Assembly: GCF_030544485.1 (NCBI RefSeq)
Contig: NZ_CP130610.1
Location: forward strand, 2,604,001 to 2,668,000
Length of the DNA: 64,000 nt
Direction of reading: 5' to 3'
Origin: Halomonas sp. HAL1
Lineage (GTDB): Bacteria; Pseudomonadota; Gammaproteobacteria; Pseudomonadales; Halomonadaceae
Positions 1 through 10,133 of the stretch are shown here, piece by piece; the first letter of the stretch is position 1; each line of letters begins with the position of its first letter. The notes beneath the pieces were generated by a model. The model worked only from the letters and a program-made list of their open reading frames with translations. It had not been told where the DNA came from and searched no databases. The position numbers and the translations under genes were made by a program.

Positions 1-40
1 GAAGCACTTCTTGCGAAGTGTTCTTGTCAGCATGATATAC

Positions 41-54
41 ATTGTTAAAGAGCG
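41..54 (-). promoter_or_regulatory. Spacer boxA antitermination element
   Basis: On the minus strand this reads CGCTCTTTAACAAT, the conserved boxA core for NusB/NusE-dependent antitermination. The identical 14-mer recurs in the leader at 1895-1908, as expected for a proteobacterial rrn operon with boxA before 16S and before 23S. Confidence 0.85.
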
Positions 55-63
55 ACTGCTATA

Positions 64-107
64 CGCAGTGATAAGGCAACGCGGGAGGCGTTTGGCTTAT
101 CACTGCG
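64..107. repeat. Perfect hairpin in rrn spacer
   Basis: Arms at 64-75 and 96-107 are exact 12-bp reverse complements around a 20-nt loop. There is no T-run, so it is not a terminator. It probably folds in the precursor rRNA as a processing or spacer-variant stem. Confidence 0.7.
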
Positions 108-168
108 CATCAACAGCTATCTGATCAGGTAATTCATTGTGGACGCTTACTAACTGTGACGCATCGTT

Positions 169-1701
<1,533 letters not shown>

Positions 1702-1860
1702 ACAATCATTGTGATCCTTACTCGCTTACCTACGAACTAGCCGAAGGCAGCAAAAGCGGATCAAACTTGGCTCAAGGTTCAAACGAATTCATTCAAAACA
1801 GGTTTCGAAAAACCTTATTGCTTGAGTCGCTTGCCTTGATATTTGGTGATTTGCCACCAA

Positions 1861-1893
1861 CATCAGCAAGCGCCCACATGAATTACCTGATCA
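1861..1893 (-). other. 5' strand of the 16S rRNA processing stem
   Basis: This leader segment is complementary to spacer positions 122-157 on the other side of 16S. The pairing holds 16 consecutive matches (TGATCAGGTAATTCAT) and continues with few mismatches for about 33 bp. Such a stem looping out 16S is the classical RNase III substrate in bacterial pre-rRNA. Confidence 0.8.
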
Positions 1894-1894
1894 A

Positions 1895-1908
1895 ATTGTT
1901 AAAGAGCG
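1895..1908 (-). promoter_or_regulatory. Leader boxA antitermination element
   Basis: The minus strand reads CGCTCTTTAACAAT, identical to the spacer boxA at 41-54. It sits between the rrn promoter and the 16S processing stem, its normal place in a leader. Confidence 0.85.
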
Positions 1909-1966
1909 ATTTCGCTGTGTTTGACTGGCGAACCGTTGAACTGGCTTGCCGCAGCGAGAAAGGCGT

Positions 1967-1994
1967 ATTTTACGCATTTCCTGGTGGTTGTCAA
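1967..1994 (-). promoter_or_regulatory. Main rrn promoter
   Basis: On the minus strand a perfect -35 TTGACA (1989-1994) and a -10 TAAAAT (1967-1972) are separated by 16 bp, followed by a GC-rich discriminator. This is typical of strong growth-rate-controlled rRNA promoters. It lies about 60 bp before boxA. Confidence 0.8.
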
Positions 1995-2111
1995 CCGCTG
2001 TGTTTAGCGGGTGAAGCGAGCGATAAAAAATGCGCTAACCTCCTGACAAACCAAGGCTTTTACACCTTATACACCGCTGGTAACGCTTGGCGTCCCCGGC
2101 AGCGGATGCGT

Positions 2112-2140
2112 ACTTTAAGGCCTCACTATCAAGATAGCAA
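2112..2140 (-). promoter_or_regulatory. Possible upstream rrn promoter
   Basis: On the minus strand TTGCTA (2135-2140) and TAAAGT (2112-2117) are spaced by 17 bp; each matches consensus at 4 of 6 bases. Tandem promoters are common in rrn operons, but this match is weak. Nothing else gene-like is seen between 1702 and 2160. Confidence 0.35.
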
Positions 2141-2161
2141 GTAAAAGAAGATATTGCGTAT

Positions 2162-2193
2162 AAAAAAGCGGCAAAAGGCTCTCCTTCTGCCGC
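2162..2193 (-). terminator. Rho-independent terminator after acyl-CoA dehydrogenase
   Basis: In the minus-strand transcript an 11-bp stem (one G-U pair) closes a 4-nt loop at 2168-2193, followed directly by six Us. It lies 58 bp past the stop of the acyl-CoA dehydrogenase gene and insulates it from the rrn promoters. Confidence 0.88.
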
Positions 2194-2250
2194 AAACCAC
2201 CGATCAGAATGCCTGACCAGAAAGTGCTCTTTTGACATCTTAGCCGTTAA

Positions 2251-4056
2251 TTAAATTTCAAAGCCCAAACCAAAGTCGTCGCTGGAGATGGCCATCAGGC
2301 TGGAAGCGCCCGACTGAATCATTTGCGCATGCGCCTTTGTGCGCGGCAATAGCCGCTGATAATAGAAGCGAGCAGTATTCAATTTAGCAGCATAGAAGGC
2401 TTTATCTTCGCCCTCTAAAGAACCAGATGCCTGCTTGGCCGCACGAGCAAATAGGTACGCCAGCGTGACGTAGCCGGAGTACATAAGGTAATCGATGCTT
2501 GCCGCGCCTACCTCTTCGCGGTCCTGCATCGCTTTCATACCTATGCCCATGGTTAGCTCACCCCACTCTGTGTTCAGCTTTGCCAGAGGCCCGATAAACT
2601 CTTTAAGCGCCGGGTTCTCTGATTCAGCCTTGCAGAACTGGTGAATCTCCTTGGTGAACACTTTCAACGACTCACCCTGACTCATAAGGACTTTACGACC
2701 CAGTAGGTCGAGCGCCTGAATACCGGTAGTGCCTTCATACAAGCGGGTAATACGCGCATCGCGTACCAATTGCTCCATGCCCCACTCTTTAATAAAGCCA
2801 TGGCCGCCATAAATTTGAACACCTTCATTGGTGCTTTCAAAACCGACTTCGGTCAAGAACGCTTTTACAATCGGGGTTAGCAGCCCCAAAAGCGTGTCGG
2901 CACGCTCTCGCTCTTCACCTGGCTGACCATGCTCTACAACATCCAGCATTTGAGCGGTGTATAGCACCAGCATACGCCCGCCTTCGGCGAAGGCTTTCTG
3001 AGTCAGCAGCATGCGTCGAACATCGGGGTGGACGATAATCGGATCAGCCGGTTTTTCAGGCGCTTGCTTACCCGACAAACCTCGCATCTGCAGGCGATCA
3101 CGGGCATAGCTCAACGAATTCTGGAAGCTGGCTTCAATCAATCCCAGCCCCTGAATACCTACCCCAAGACGCGCAGCGTTCATCATGGTGAACATACACG
3201 CCAAGCCTTTATTCGGGGCGCCCACCAGATAGCCGGTTGCGCCATCGAAGTTCATCACACAGGTAGCGTTACCGTGAATGCCCATTTTATGCTCTAAAGA
3301 GCCGCAGCTAACGCCATTGCGCTCACCAGGATTGCCTTCGGCATCAGGCATAAACTTAGGCACCACAAATAGCGAGATACCTTTTGAGCCCTCCGGCGCA
3401 TCAGGCAGCTTTGCTAGCACTAAATGAACGATGTTCTCAGCCAGATTATGCTCACCAGCCGAGATAAAAATTTTGGTGCCGGTAATCGCGTAAGCGTCCC
3501 CTTCAGTGGGCACTGCGCGCGTTTTGATCAAGCCGAGGTCGGTACCGCAATGGGACTCGGTTAAACACATCGTGCCGGTCCATACGCCCTCCACCAACTT
3601 GGTGAGGTATGTAGCCTTCTGCTCATCGGTACCGTGATGGCGCAGCGCATCTGCCGCGCCATGGGAAAGCCCCGGGTACATACCCCATGCCAAGTTGGTT
3701 GCGCAAATCATCTCCGAAAGCAGCATCGCTAACGAATGCGGCAGCCCCTGCCCGCCATGCTCAGGATCGGCGGCCAAGCTCGGCCAGCCGCCTTCTACAT
3801 ATTGTTGATAGGCTTCTTTAAAACCATTGGGCGCTTTTACTTCGCCCCCTTCTAACAAGCACCCTTCTGCATCGCCGCTTTGATTAATCGGCAGCAGTAC
3901 CTCGCGAGCAAACCGCGCCCCTTCCTCTAAAATGGCGCTAACGACATCGGGCGATGCTTCGTCACCGCCCGGCAAGCGCGCATAGTGACCAGGATAATCA
4001 AGCATTTCGTCCATAACGAAACGCATATCACGAATAGGGGCCTGATAAGTGGGCAT
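2251..4056 (-). CDS. Acyl-CoA dehydrogenase, long C-terminal-domain type
   Basis: This FAD flavoenzyme performs the first alpha,beta-dehydrogenation of an acyl-CoA in beta-oxidation and passes electrons to ETF. The 601 residues match the roughly 600-residue subgroup with an extra C-terminal domain, which includes DmdC-type enzymes, rather than the 380-residue classical type. Visible motifs are LTESHCGTDLG and ITGTKIFISAGEHN in the flavin and substrate region, and the RLYEGTTGIQALDL segment that carries the usual catalytic glutamate. The start is supported by AGGAGAAG just upstream. It has its own terminator and a PsrA-like palindrome upstream, so it is probably transcribed separately from the neighbouring SDR and synthetase genes. 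The exact acyl substrate cannot be read from sequence. Confidence 0.92.
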   Translation of the reverse strand: MPTYQAPIRDMRFVMDEMLDYPGHYARLPGGDEASPDVVSAILEEGARFAREVLLPINQSGDAEGCLLEGGEVKAPNGFKEAYQQYVEGGWPSLAADPEHGGQGLPHSLAMLLSEMICATNLAWGMYPGLSHGAADALRHHGTDEQKATYLTKLVEGVWTGTMCLTESHCGTDLGLIKTRAVPTEGDAYAITGTKIFISAGEHNLAENIVHLVLAKLPDAPEGSKGISLFVVPKFMPDAEGNPGERNGVSCGSLEHKMGIHGNATCVMNFDGATGYLVGAPNKGLACMFTMMNAARLGVGIQGLGLIEASFQNSLSYARDRLQMRGLSGKQAPEKPADPIIVHPDVRRMLLTQKAFAEGGRMLVLYTAQMLDVVEHGQPGEERERADTLLGLLTPIVKAFLTEVGFESTNEGVQIYGGHGFIKEWGMEQLVRDARITRLYEGTTGIQALDLLGRKVLMSQGESLKVFTKEIHQFCKAESENPALKEFIGPLAKLNTEWGELTMGIGMKAMQDREEVGAASIDYLMYSGYVTLAYLFARAAKQASGSLEGEDKAFYAAKLNTARFYYQRLLPRTKAHAQMIQSGASSLMAISSDDFGLGFEI

Positions 4057-4128
4057 CGCACTTCTCCTAAAACACTCTCCTACAACCGGGGGATCAAAAG
4101 CCGAATAATATTTTCAAAACTGAAGGCG

Positions 4129-4152
4129 GCTTTCAAACACATGTTTGAAAGC
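4129..4152. promoter_or_regulatory. PsrA-type operator upstream of acyl-CoA dehydrogenase
   Basis: A perfect inverted repeat with 10-bp arms and a 4-bp spacer has the core CAAAC-ACAT-GTTTG. It fits the G/CAAAC-N2-4-GTTTG/C motif described for PsrA, the TetR-family fatty-acid regulator of pseudomonads. It lies 73 bp before the start codon. A sister site occurs upstream of fadD at 38763-38780. Confidence 0.7.
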
Positions 4153-4251
4153 TAGCGCGGGCGCCCTGCAGAGTCAAGCGAGCGTTTGAATTTAGCGCTA
4201 AAACGCTCTACAACTTTGGTAGCTAATGCCGCAAACCTCTGATGCCAGCAA

Positions 4252-4283
4252 TAAAAAAACTCGCCAGCCAAAAGCTGACGAGT
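4252..4283 (-). terminator. Rho-independent terminator after the SDR gene
   Basis: In the minus-strand transcript ACTCGTCAGC pairs with GCTGGCGAGT (one G-U) around a 5-nt loop, followed by seven Us. It lies about 32 bp past the SDR stop and ends the synthetase-SDR operon. Confidence 0.9.
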
Positions 4284-4314
4284 CGTCTCATTGTGATTCT
4301 ATATAGCTGAAGCG

Positions 4315-5088
4315 TTACTGCATGCGTATGCCGCCATCCAAGCGAATGAGTTCGCCATTCAGCATTGGGTTGGTAATAATTTGCTCGGCTAATTGAGCAA
4401 ACTCATCCGGCTTACCCAATCGCTTGGGAAATGGCACCGCTGCCGCTAGGGCCAGGGCAGCCTCATCGGGTATCTCGCTCATCATTGGTGTTTCAAAAAC
4501 GCCTGGGGCGATTGCCATAACGCGAATGGCATGACGCGATAACTCGCGCGCCGCTGGCAAGCTCATACCCACAACGCCCGCTTTAGAGGCGCTATAAGCA
4601 CACTGCCCTACCTGACCATCAAAAGCCGCAATAGAAGCAGTGTTAATAATCACCCCGCGCTCCCCGCTCTCATTAGGCGTATTTTTAGCCATCGCCGCCG
4701 CGGCGAGGCGCATTACGTTAAAGGTACCCACCAGGTTGATGTTGATGGTTTTAATGTAGCTATCTAGATCAGCCGGCTTTCCCTCACGATCAACCAACTT
4801 GGCTACGCTAACGACACCCGCACAATGAACCACACCTGAGAGACCGCCCTTACCACCCAGCGCTACCGCGGTATCGACCGCCTGCTGCATTTGCTCGGCA
4901 GAGGTAATGTCTGCCAAACACGCTTGAGCATGCTCCCCCAACTGCTGAGCATGTGCGTTTACGCTGTCATTTAAATCGCATAAAACGACCCGAGCGCCCG
5001 CAGCCACCAAACGCTCTGCCGTTGCCGCGCCAAGACCAGAAGCGGCCCCAGTAATTAAAAAAGTACTGTCCTTAACCTCCATAACCAT
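4315..5088 (-). CDS. SDR-family 3-hydroxyacyl-CoA dehydrogenase (HSD17B10-like)
   Basis: This is a short-chain dehydrogenase of 257 residues. The N-terminal Rossmann motif TGAASGLG starts near residue 13, and an NTAS strand is followed by the catalytic pair YSASK. The sequence resembles type 10 17-beta-hydroxysteroid / 3-hydroxy-2-methylbutyryl-CoA dehydrogenases, which oxidise 3-hydroxyacyl-CoAs with NAD+. It lies 20 bp behind the acyl-CoA synthetase on the same strand, so the two form an operon. With the nearby dehydrogenase and thiolase it would supply the third step of a short- or branched-chain beta-oxidation route. ATG codons at 5088 and 5082 are both possible starts. The substrate is inferred from family and context. 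Confidence 0.88.
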   Translation of the reverse strand: MVMEVKDSTFLITGAASGLGAATAERLVAAGARVVLCDLNDSVNAHAQQLGEHAQACLADITSAEQMQQAVDTAVALGGKGGLSGVVHCAGVVSVAKLVDREGKPADLDSYIKTININLVGTFNVMRLAAAAMAKNTPNESGERGVIINTASIAAFDGQVGQCAYSASKAGVVGMSLPAARELSRHAIRVMAIAPGVFETPMMSEIPDEAALALAAAVPFPKRLGKPDEFAQLAEQIITNPMLNGELIRLDGGIRMQ

Positions 5089-5108
5089 ATTCCCTATAAG
5101 CGTTATGT

Positions 5109-6779
5109 TTATTTGGCTGTCTTAGCTTCTTCTGCTGCTTGGGCACGCAATTTAAAGCGCTGAATCTTGCCACTGGGGGTTTTGGGTAACTCATCGACAA
5201 ACTCAATAACGCGTGGGAAAGCGTGAGTCGATAACCGCTCACGCACTCGCTGCTTGATCTCATCGGCAAGTGCTTCACTTGCCTCATAGCCTTCTCGCAG
5301 TACGACATAGGATTTGATCACTTCGCCACGGATCTCGTCTGGCTGCCCCACCGCCGCAGACTCTGCAACAGCCGGGTGAGTCATTACACTGTTCTCAACA
5401 TCCGTTGGCCCCACCCGATAGCCTGCAGTAGTAATAATGTCGTCGTCCCGCCCGGCAAATTGGAAGGTGCCATCTTCATTACGGATCACAACATCGCCAG
5501 TCAGGTAATAGCCCTCTACAAAGGGATTTTTCTCCTGCCAGGTGTAACCTTGAAAGAAGTGCGCAGGTGAATGCTTGATATCCACGGCAAGCACCCCCGG
5601 CTCACCCGCAGGCAGCTCGTGATACTCGGCATCCAAAATCGCCAGACGATAACCCGGCATTGGGACGCCCATCGCGCCCACATGCTTAAGGTGATCAAGT
5701 GCATGGTGGTTATTGCACGTCATGCCGGTTTCAGTTTGCCCATAATGGTCCATGACAGGACAGCCAAGCGACTTCTCAACCCAAGTGACCACTTCCGTGT
5801 TCAAAGGCTCGCCGGCTGAACTCGCTGCACGCAGCTCCAAGGTTTGATGGGCGTCATCAAACAGGCCTGATGCCTTCATCAGCCGGTAAGCGGTAGGGGC
5901 AGCGGCAAAATTGGTAATGTGGTGGCGCTTCATAAACGCCAGCGCCCCCTCAGCACTAAAGCCCGCTTCACAAAAATGGGTCGTCACACCGAGCAGCAGT
6001 GGCCCCGTGATCGCATAGTAAAGACCATACGCCCAGCCTGGATCAGCCATATTCCAAAAGCGGTCATCATCACGCAGGTCAATGGCGAGCTCCATATAGA
6101 TCGCGAAGGCAGTCATTCCAGACAAGGGAACAGCAACACCTTTGGGCTTGCCCACGGTGCCAGAGGTAAACATTTGTAGAAAAGGTTGTTCAGGCGACAG
6201 CCTTGGCGGTTTATCATTCATTGACGTGTGCGTCAATGCAGCTTGCCAATCATGATCATCCGCATGCTCGCTGGTTGCACCACCGACTGCCAGCACTGGC
6301 GGACACTGGCTCAAGCCATCAAACTTATAGCGATTAGCGTGATCGGTAATCACTAGCTTGGTATCTGCACGCCCTAAACGATAGTCCACGGCATCAGGGC
6401 CAAAGGCAGTAAATAGAGGTTGATAAACCGCGCCAATACGCCATGTAGCGAGTACCGCAATCAAAAGCTGTGGTGACCGCGGCAACATACAAGCAATGCG
6501 ATCACCTTTACCTAGCTTTTGAACTTGAAGCCAACCTGCCAATTTAGCGCTCTGCTCATCCAGTTCAGCGTACGTCAGGGTGTGAACCGCCCCTTGGGCA
6601 TCCTCTTGAACTAGCGCCAGCACATCGCCGCGCCCTTGGCGCACATGCCGACCACAGCAGGCTTCGAAAGCATTCAACATTCCATCCTGATGGTCATCCA
6701 GGCGAGCAATAACGCTATCAATAGAAAAGTTTTCAAGGTAGTGCTGATAGTCGGGCAGTGATTGTGGTGTGGCTGTCAT
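5109..6779 (-). CDS. AMP-binding acyl-CoA synthetase
   Basis: This enzyme activates a carboxylic acid to its CoA thioester through an acyl-adenylate. The 556 residues carry the adenylate-forming family signatures: phosphate loop FTSGTVGKPKG near residue 205, YGQTETGM, the TGD motif, and the C-terminal PKTPSGKIQR with the catalytic lysine. It resembles acetyl-CoA-synthetase-like and medium-chain synthetases more than FadD. It is the first gene of an operon with the SDR gene and is preceded by a palindromic candidate operator at 6867-6882. Neighbours suggest a short- or branched-chain substrate; this is an inference. Confidence 0.88.
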   Translation of the reverse strand: MTATPQSLPDYQHYLENFSIDSVIARLDDHQDGMLNAFEACCGRHVRQGRGDVLALVQEDAQGAVHTLTYAELDEQSAKLAGWLQVQKLGKGDRIACMLPRSPQLLIAVLATWRIGAVYQPLFTAFGPDAVDYRLGRADTKLVITDHANRYKFDGLSQCPPVLAVGGATSEHADDHDWQAALTHTSMNDKPPRLSPEQPFLQMFTSGTVGKPKGVAVPLSGMTAFAIYMELAIDLRDDDRFWNMADPGWAYGLYYAITGPLLLGVTTHFCEAGFSAEGALAFMKRHHITNFAAAPTAYRLMKASGLFDDAHQTLELRAASSAGEPLNTEVVTWVEKSLGCPVMDHYGQTETGMTCNNHHALDHLKHVGAMGVPMPGYRLAILDAEYHELPAGEPGVLAVDIKHSPAHFFQGYTWQEKNPFVEGYYLTGDVVIRNEDGTFQFAGRDDDIITTAGYRVGPTDVENSVMTHPAVAESAAVGQPDEIRGEVIKSYVVLREGYEASEALADEIKQRVRERLSTHAFPRVIEFVDELPKTPSGKIQRFKLRAQAAEEAKTAK

Positions 6780-6866
6780 GATGGCTCTCTAATGTGGTGG
6801 GTCATTGTTGTTAGTAATGAGCGCAAAGTAATACAGGTAGGGCGCAAGCAAGGTCGCCAAAACTAT

Positions 6867-6882
6867 CCGTTGACGTTAACGG
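6867..6882. promoter_or_regulatory. Imperfect palindrome upstream of acyl-CoA synthetase
   Basis: CCGTTGACGTTAACGG is a 16-bp palindrome with one mismatched pair, about 90 bp before the synthetase start. Its TTGACGTTAACG core resembles operators of MerR-type LiuR regulators of branched-chain and fatty acid use. The local TetR protein could also be the ligand. Nothing else is recognised in this 208-bp gap. Confidence 0.4.
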
Positions 6883-6987
6883 AAGCTTTAAGTTAAAAAC
6901 AACGCTAAAAGTAATCGTCGTAGAGAGCAAGCACTCTGATGAATTAAAGCGTTAGACGTTGGTAGGAAGCTGTATAGCGCAAGCAGT

Positions 6988-7566
6988 TCAAGCAGGCGGG
7001 GGCATAATCATGGCGACAAGCTCATCAGCGAGATCATCAGGGGAACGGGGACCATTAGGATCATACCAGCGTACGGTCCAATTCAGTGCCCCGAGCACGA
7101 AGCGCGAGACCAGGAAGCGGTCTCCATGAATCAGCCCTGCTTCTAAAGCATCATCGATGACAGTAACCCACAGCGCTTCGTAGGCATCGCGTAAATGACT
7201 TAAATGAGCACTCGCATCAGGATCGAGTCGACGCCACTCAAAGAGTGCCACTACATGGGCATTACGGTCAGTAAAAAGCGTTTCGAGATGGGCACGCGCC
7301 ATAACGCGCAGGCGCACTTCAGGGTCAGAGGCACACTCATCCAGCGCTTTACGTGCGATTAACAAGGCGTTTTGAGTGCCCTCTTCGATCACAGCAGCGA
7401 GGATTTCCTGCTTATCTTTAAAGTGATGGAACAGGCTACCGGACTTAATGCCCATTTCCTGCGCCAGCATACGCACGGTGGTGCGATCAAAGCCCTCTTG
7501 AACGAAGAGCTGGGCGGCAAGGCGCGTCAACTCCTTGCGGCGAGGTGATGCATTCATTACATTCAT
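6988..7566 (-). CDS. TetR-family transcriptional regulator
   Basis: From the ATG at 7566 this is a protein of about 192 residues. An N-terminal TetR DNA-binding domain includes the helix-turn-helix segment TVRMLAQEMGIKSGSLFHHF, followed by an effector-binding C-terminal domain resembling KstR2-type acyl-CoA sensors. It lies between the acyl-CoA synthetase operon and the divergent thiolase gene, so it probably represses this cluster in response to an acyl-CoA. A longer frame opens at a GTG at 7641, but those extra residues do not look like TetR sequence. No convincing ribosome-binding site marks the start. It does not look like PsrA. Confidence 0.85.
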   Translation of the reverse strand: MNVMNASPRRKELTRLAAQLFVQEGFDRTTVRMLAQEMGIKSGSLFHHFKDKQEILAAVIEEGTQNALLIARKALDECASDPEVRLRVMARAHLETLFTDRNAHVVALFEWRRLDPDASAHLSHLRDAYEALWVTVIDDALEAGLIHGDRFLVSRFVLGALNWTVRWYDPNGPRSPDDLADELVAMIMPPPA

Positions 7567-7683
7567 GTTATTTACACTAGCGCTTGCTTGGTTACTCTGG
7601 AGAAAACCACAGCACCGCCTACGGGTCAACGTATCACCCACTACGCAACCTGATAATCACAATAAATCTGAAGGAGATTGACC

Positions 7684-8871
7684 ATGAGCAGCCCCACTGA
7701 CGTTGTATTTCTCGCCGCCAAACGCACCCCTATGGGCGGCATGATGGGCAGCCTTTCGAGCATGTCGGCACCAGAGCTTGGCGCAATCGCCATCAAAGCA
7801 GCCATTGAAGAGGCGCGTATTGACCCCGCTCTGATAAGCGAAGGGATAATGGGCTGCGTACTACCAGCAGGCGTTAAGCAGGGCCCAGCGCGCCAGGCGA
7901 TGCGTCAAGCGGGCATTCCCGATGCCAATGGCGCCACCACCATCAATAAGCTGTGTGGCTCTGGCATGAAAGCTACCATGCTTGCCCATGATTTAATCAA
8001 AGCAGGCAGCGGAGATATTTTGCTGGCGGGCGGGATGGAGTCCATGTCTAACGCCCCGCACGTGCTGACCAAGGCACGCGGCGGTTACCGGTTGGGACAC
8101 GGCGAGCTTAAAGACCATATGTTTTTGGATGGGCTTGAAGACGCCGAAACGGGCAAGCTGATGGGCGTGTTTGCTCAAGATGTCGCCACAGAGCGTGGCT
8201 ATACGCGCGAACGCCTGGACGATTTTGCCATTGCCTCGCTTGAGCGCGCCATGGCGGCCACTAACGCAGGCCACTTAAACGCTGAGATGGCCCCCGTCAC
8301 GGTCTCCACACGCCAGGGTGAACATCTGGTCGAGCACGACGAGCAGCCCTTCCAAGCTAAACTCGACAAAATCCGCCAGTTGCGCCCTGCTTTCGCCAAA
8401 GATGGCACCATTACCGCTGCCAACGCCAGTTCGATTTCCGACGGTGCCTCGGCGCTGATTTTGGCCAGTCAGGAAGCCGCGGATCAGCACGGCCTTAAAC
8501 CTTTAGCACGCATGCTTGGCCACACTACCCATTCACGCCACCCAAGCGAGTTCACTATCGCGCCGGTGGGTGCGATTGAAAAGCTGATGAAAAAGCTAGG
8601 CTGGGGCGTTAATGATGTCGATCTATTTGAGATCAACGAAGCTTTTGCCGTGGTGACACTGATGGCGATGGATGATCTAGGCCTGCCCCATAACAAGGTG
8701 AATGTTTTCGGTGGTGCCTGCGCCCAGGGCCACCCGATTGGCTCAACCGGCTCGCGCATTATTGCCACGTTGATTCATGCACTGCGCACCAAAGGCGGCA
8801 AACGCGGCATTGCCAGCCTGTGCATCGGCGGCGGCGAAGCGACGGCCGTCGCCGTCGAGCTAATCGACTAA
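7684..8871 (+). CDS. Acetyl-CoA C-acyltransferase (thiolase)
   Basis: This thiolase catalyses reversible cleavage of 3-ketoacyl-CoA to acetyl-CoA and a shortened acyl-CoA, the last beta-oxidation step. The 395-residue length is typical. The nucleophilic cysteine sits in NKLCGSGMKA near residue 89, the histidine in NEAFAV, and the second catalytic cysteine near the C-terminus in SLCIGGGEA. GGACAQGHPIGSTGSR is also present. The ATG at 7684 has AAGGAG seven bases upstream; an in-frame TTG at 7678 is too close to it. It is divergent from the TetR gene and followed by a strong terminator. Confidence 0.92.
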   Translation: MSSPTDVVFLAAKRTPMGGMMGSLSSMSAPELGAIAIKAAIEEARIDPALISEGIMGCVLPAGVKQGPARQAMRQAGIPDANGATTINKLCGSGMKATMLAHDLIKAGSGDILLAGGMESMSNAPHVLTKARGGYRLGHGELKDHMFLDGLEDAETGKLMGVFAQDVATERGYTRERLDDFAIASLERAMAATNAGHLNAEMAPVTVSTRQGEHLVEHDEQPFQAKLDKIRQLRPAFAKDGTITAANASSISDGASALILASQEAADQHGLKPLARMLGHTTHSRHPSEFTIAPVGAIEKLMKKLGWGVNDVDLFEINEAFAVVTLMAMDDLGLPHNKVNVFGGACAQGHPIGSTGSRIIATLIHALRTKGGKRGIASLCIGGGEATAVAVELID

Positions 8872-8906
8872 CCACTCCTCGCAAGGATTTAATCCCGAGA
8901 GGGTAC

Positions 8907-8937
8907 CGCCCTGTCGCTACAACGACAGGGCGTTTTT
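8907..8937 (+). terminator. Rho-independent terminator after thiolase
   Basis: A perfect 10-bp stem CGCCCTGTCG/CGACAGGGCG around a 6-nt loop is followed by five Ts. It lies 35 bp past the thiolase stop and overlaps the 3' end of the convergent permease gene. Confidence 0.92.
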
Positions 8938-10056
8938 CCAAAGCGCAGCAAACAGCCAAGCAAGGCCTAACATAGGCAGAGACCAACGGTGAAACTCTGT
9001 CCAAATGCCAGGCTGACAAGCCAAGCGCAGGGCAATTAAATTAGCCATTGAACCTACCGCCAAACCAAAACCACCGACACTGACGCCCCAGGCAAGCGGC
9101 TGCCACTCACTCTGCTCCGCGAGTAGCAGCGTTGCTGGCACGTTGGAAATAATTTGTGAAAGCAGTATCCCTACGCTGATATCGCCACCGGGCCACTGAC
9201 GCATAGTATTTATTGCCTGCTGTACGACGGTTAACTCACCGATGACACTTAAATTGATGAACATTAATACGAACACTACCAGCAGCATCCAATCGATGCT
9301 GAACACCGCTCGCCGGGCCACCAATAACATCGCTAGCATTACGCCGGCCATCGCTGGCAACACCCAGCCCATGTCCACTGCAATCAAAAAAAGCGGGTAG
9401 CCGATTAGTGCCGCCCATAGCGGCTTTTTGTGCCGTATTGTTGCTGCAATAGAAGCTGACTCCAAATGTATTGATGCTTTAGGAAACGCCAACGGAATAA
9501 GGAGCAAGAGCAGCAGCATCAAACCAACACCCAGCGGTAGCATTACCCATAGAAATGCGCCAAAGCGTAGGCCTGAAAGCTGCCATAGATAAAGGTTTTG
9601 TGGATTCCCAATCGGGCTCAGCGATGACCCCGCATTGACCGCCAGCGCTTCAAACACAATTAAACGCGCAATAGGCAGCGTTGCCATCCTGGCGAGACTA
9701 AGGGTCAGTGGCACGACAATAAACAGCGCCACGTCATTGGTGACGAAGGCAGAAAGCAGACCTGAAAACAGCACCAAACCCACCGCTAGGCGCCTTTCAC
9801 CCTTCAGACGGGCCAATAACTGGCGTCCCCAGAGCGTTAAATAACCACTGAGCTCCAACGATCGGCTGAGCAGCATAAGACCGGTTAACACAGCAAGCGT
9901 GGTCCAATGCACCCGCTCAGCCATCTCCGTCAATGACTGAGGTTCCAGCCACCACAAAACGACCCATAGGCCGCTCATTGAGAGCAGCATAGGATCGTTC
10001 AGTAAACGCTGAGAGATAAAGACGACGGGCGAGATGAGCCGTTGGATCAATTGCAA
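8917..10056 (-). CDS. SLC13/ArsB-type anion permease (YbiR-like)
   Basis: This is a 379-residue integral membrane protein with about ten hydrophobic segments. FVTNDVALFIVVPLTL and SSLSPIGNPQNLYLW match the conserved hairpin regions of the ion-transporter superfamily that includes SLC13 carriers, CitMHS and ArsB. Its closest recognisable type is the short YbiR group, whose substrate is unknown. It lies upstream of the arsenic island, and ArsB belongs to the same superfamily, but the ACR3 gene already supplies arsenite efflux and nothing here proves an arsenic role. It is convergent with the thiolase gene. Confidence 0.8.
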   Translation of the reverse strand: MQLIQRLISPVVFISQRLLNDPMLLSMSGLWVVLWWLEPQSLTEMAERVHWTTLAVLTGLMLLSRSLELSGYLTLWGRQLLARLKGERRLAVGLVLFSGLLSAFVTNDVALFIVVPLTLSLARMATLPIARLIVFEALAVNAGSSLSPIGNPQNLYLWQLSGLRFGAFLWVMLPLGVGLMLLLLLLIPLAFPKASIHLESASIAATIRHKKPLWAALIGYPLFLIAVDMGWVLPAMAGVMLAMLLVARRAVFSIDWMLLVVFVLMFINLSVIGELTVVQQAINTMRQWPGGDISVGILLSQIISNVPATLLLAEQSEWQPLAWGVSVGGFGLAVGSMANLIALRLACQPGIWTEFHRWSLPMLGLAWLFAALWKNALSL

Positions 10057-10133
10057 AACATTAGTCGCTCAGAGAAAACCGCATGATAGCGCTGACTGCC
10101 TCTGAATAAACGCAAATTACTGTTTTTAGTATT

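Larger units (their letters stand above)
1..168 (-). other. 16S-23S internal transcribed spacer (partial)
   Basis: This is the start of the spacer that follows 16S rRNA in a leftward rrn transcript; the 23S gene lies beyond the left edge. The visible part holds a boxA antitermination element, a perfect 12-bp hairpin and the 3' strand of the 16S processing stem. No tRNA-Ile or tRNA-Ala is seen here, but one could lie outside the window. Confidence 0.9.

Noticed and set aside
1767-2238. Open reading frames of 125 and 67 codons
   Set aside because: They cover the rrn leader, boxA, promoter and a terminator; no ribosome-binding site or protein homology is recognised.
6988-7566. TetR regulator as PsrA
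   Set aside because: Its helix-turn-helix and C-terminal domain do not resemble PsrA; the PsrA-type sites are probably served by a gene elsewhere.
8917-10056. SLC13-type permease as ArsB
   Set aside because: It is shorter than ArsB, resembles the YbiR group and lies outside the arsenic operons; ACR3 already fills the role.
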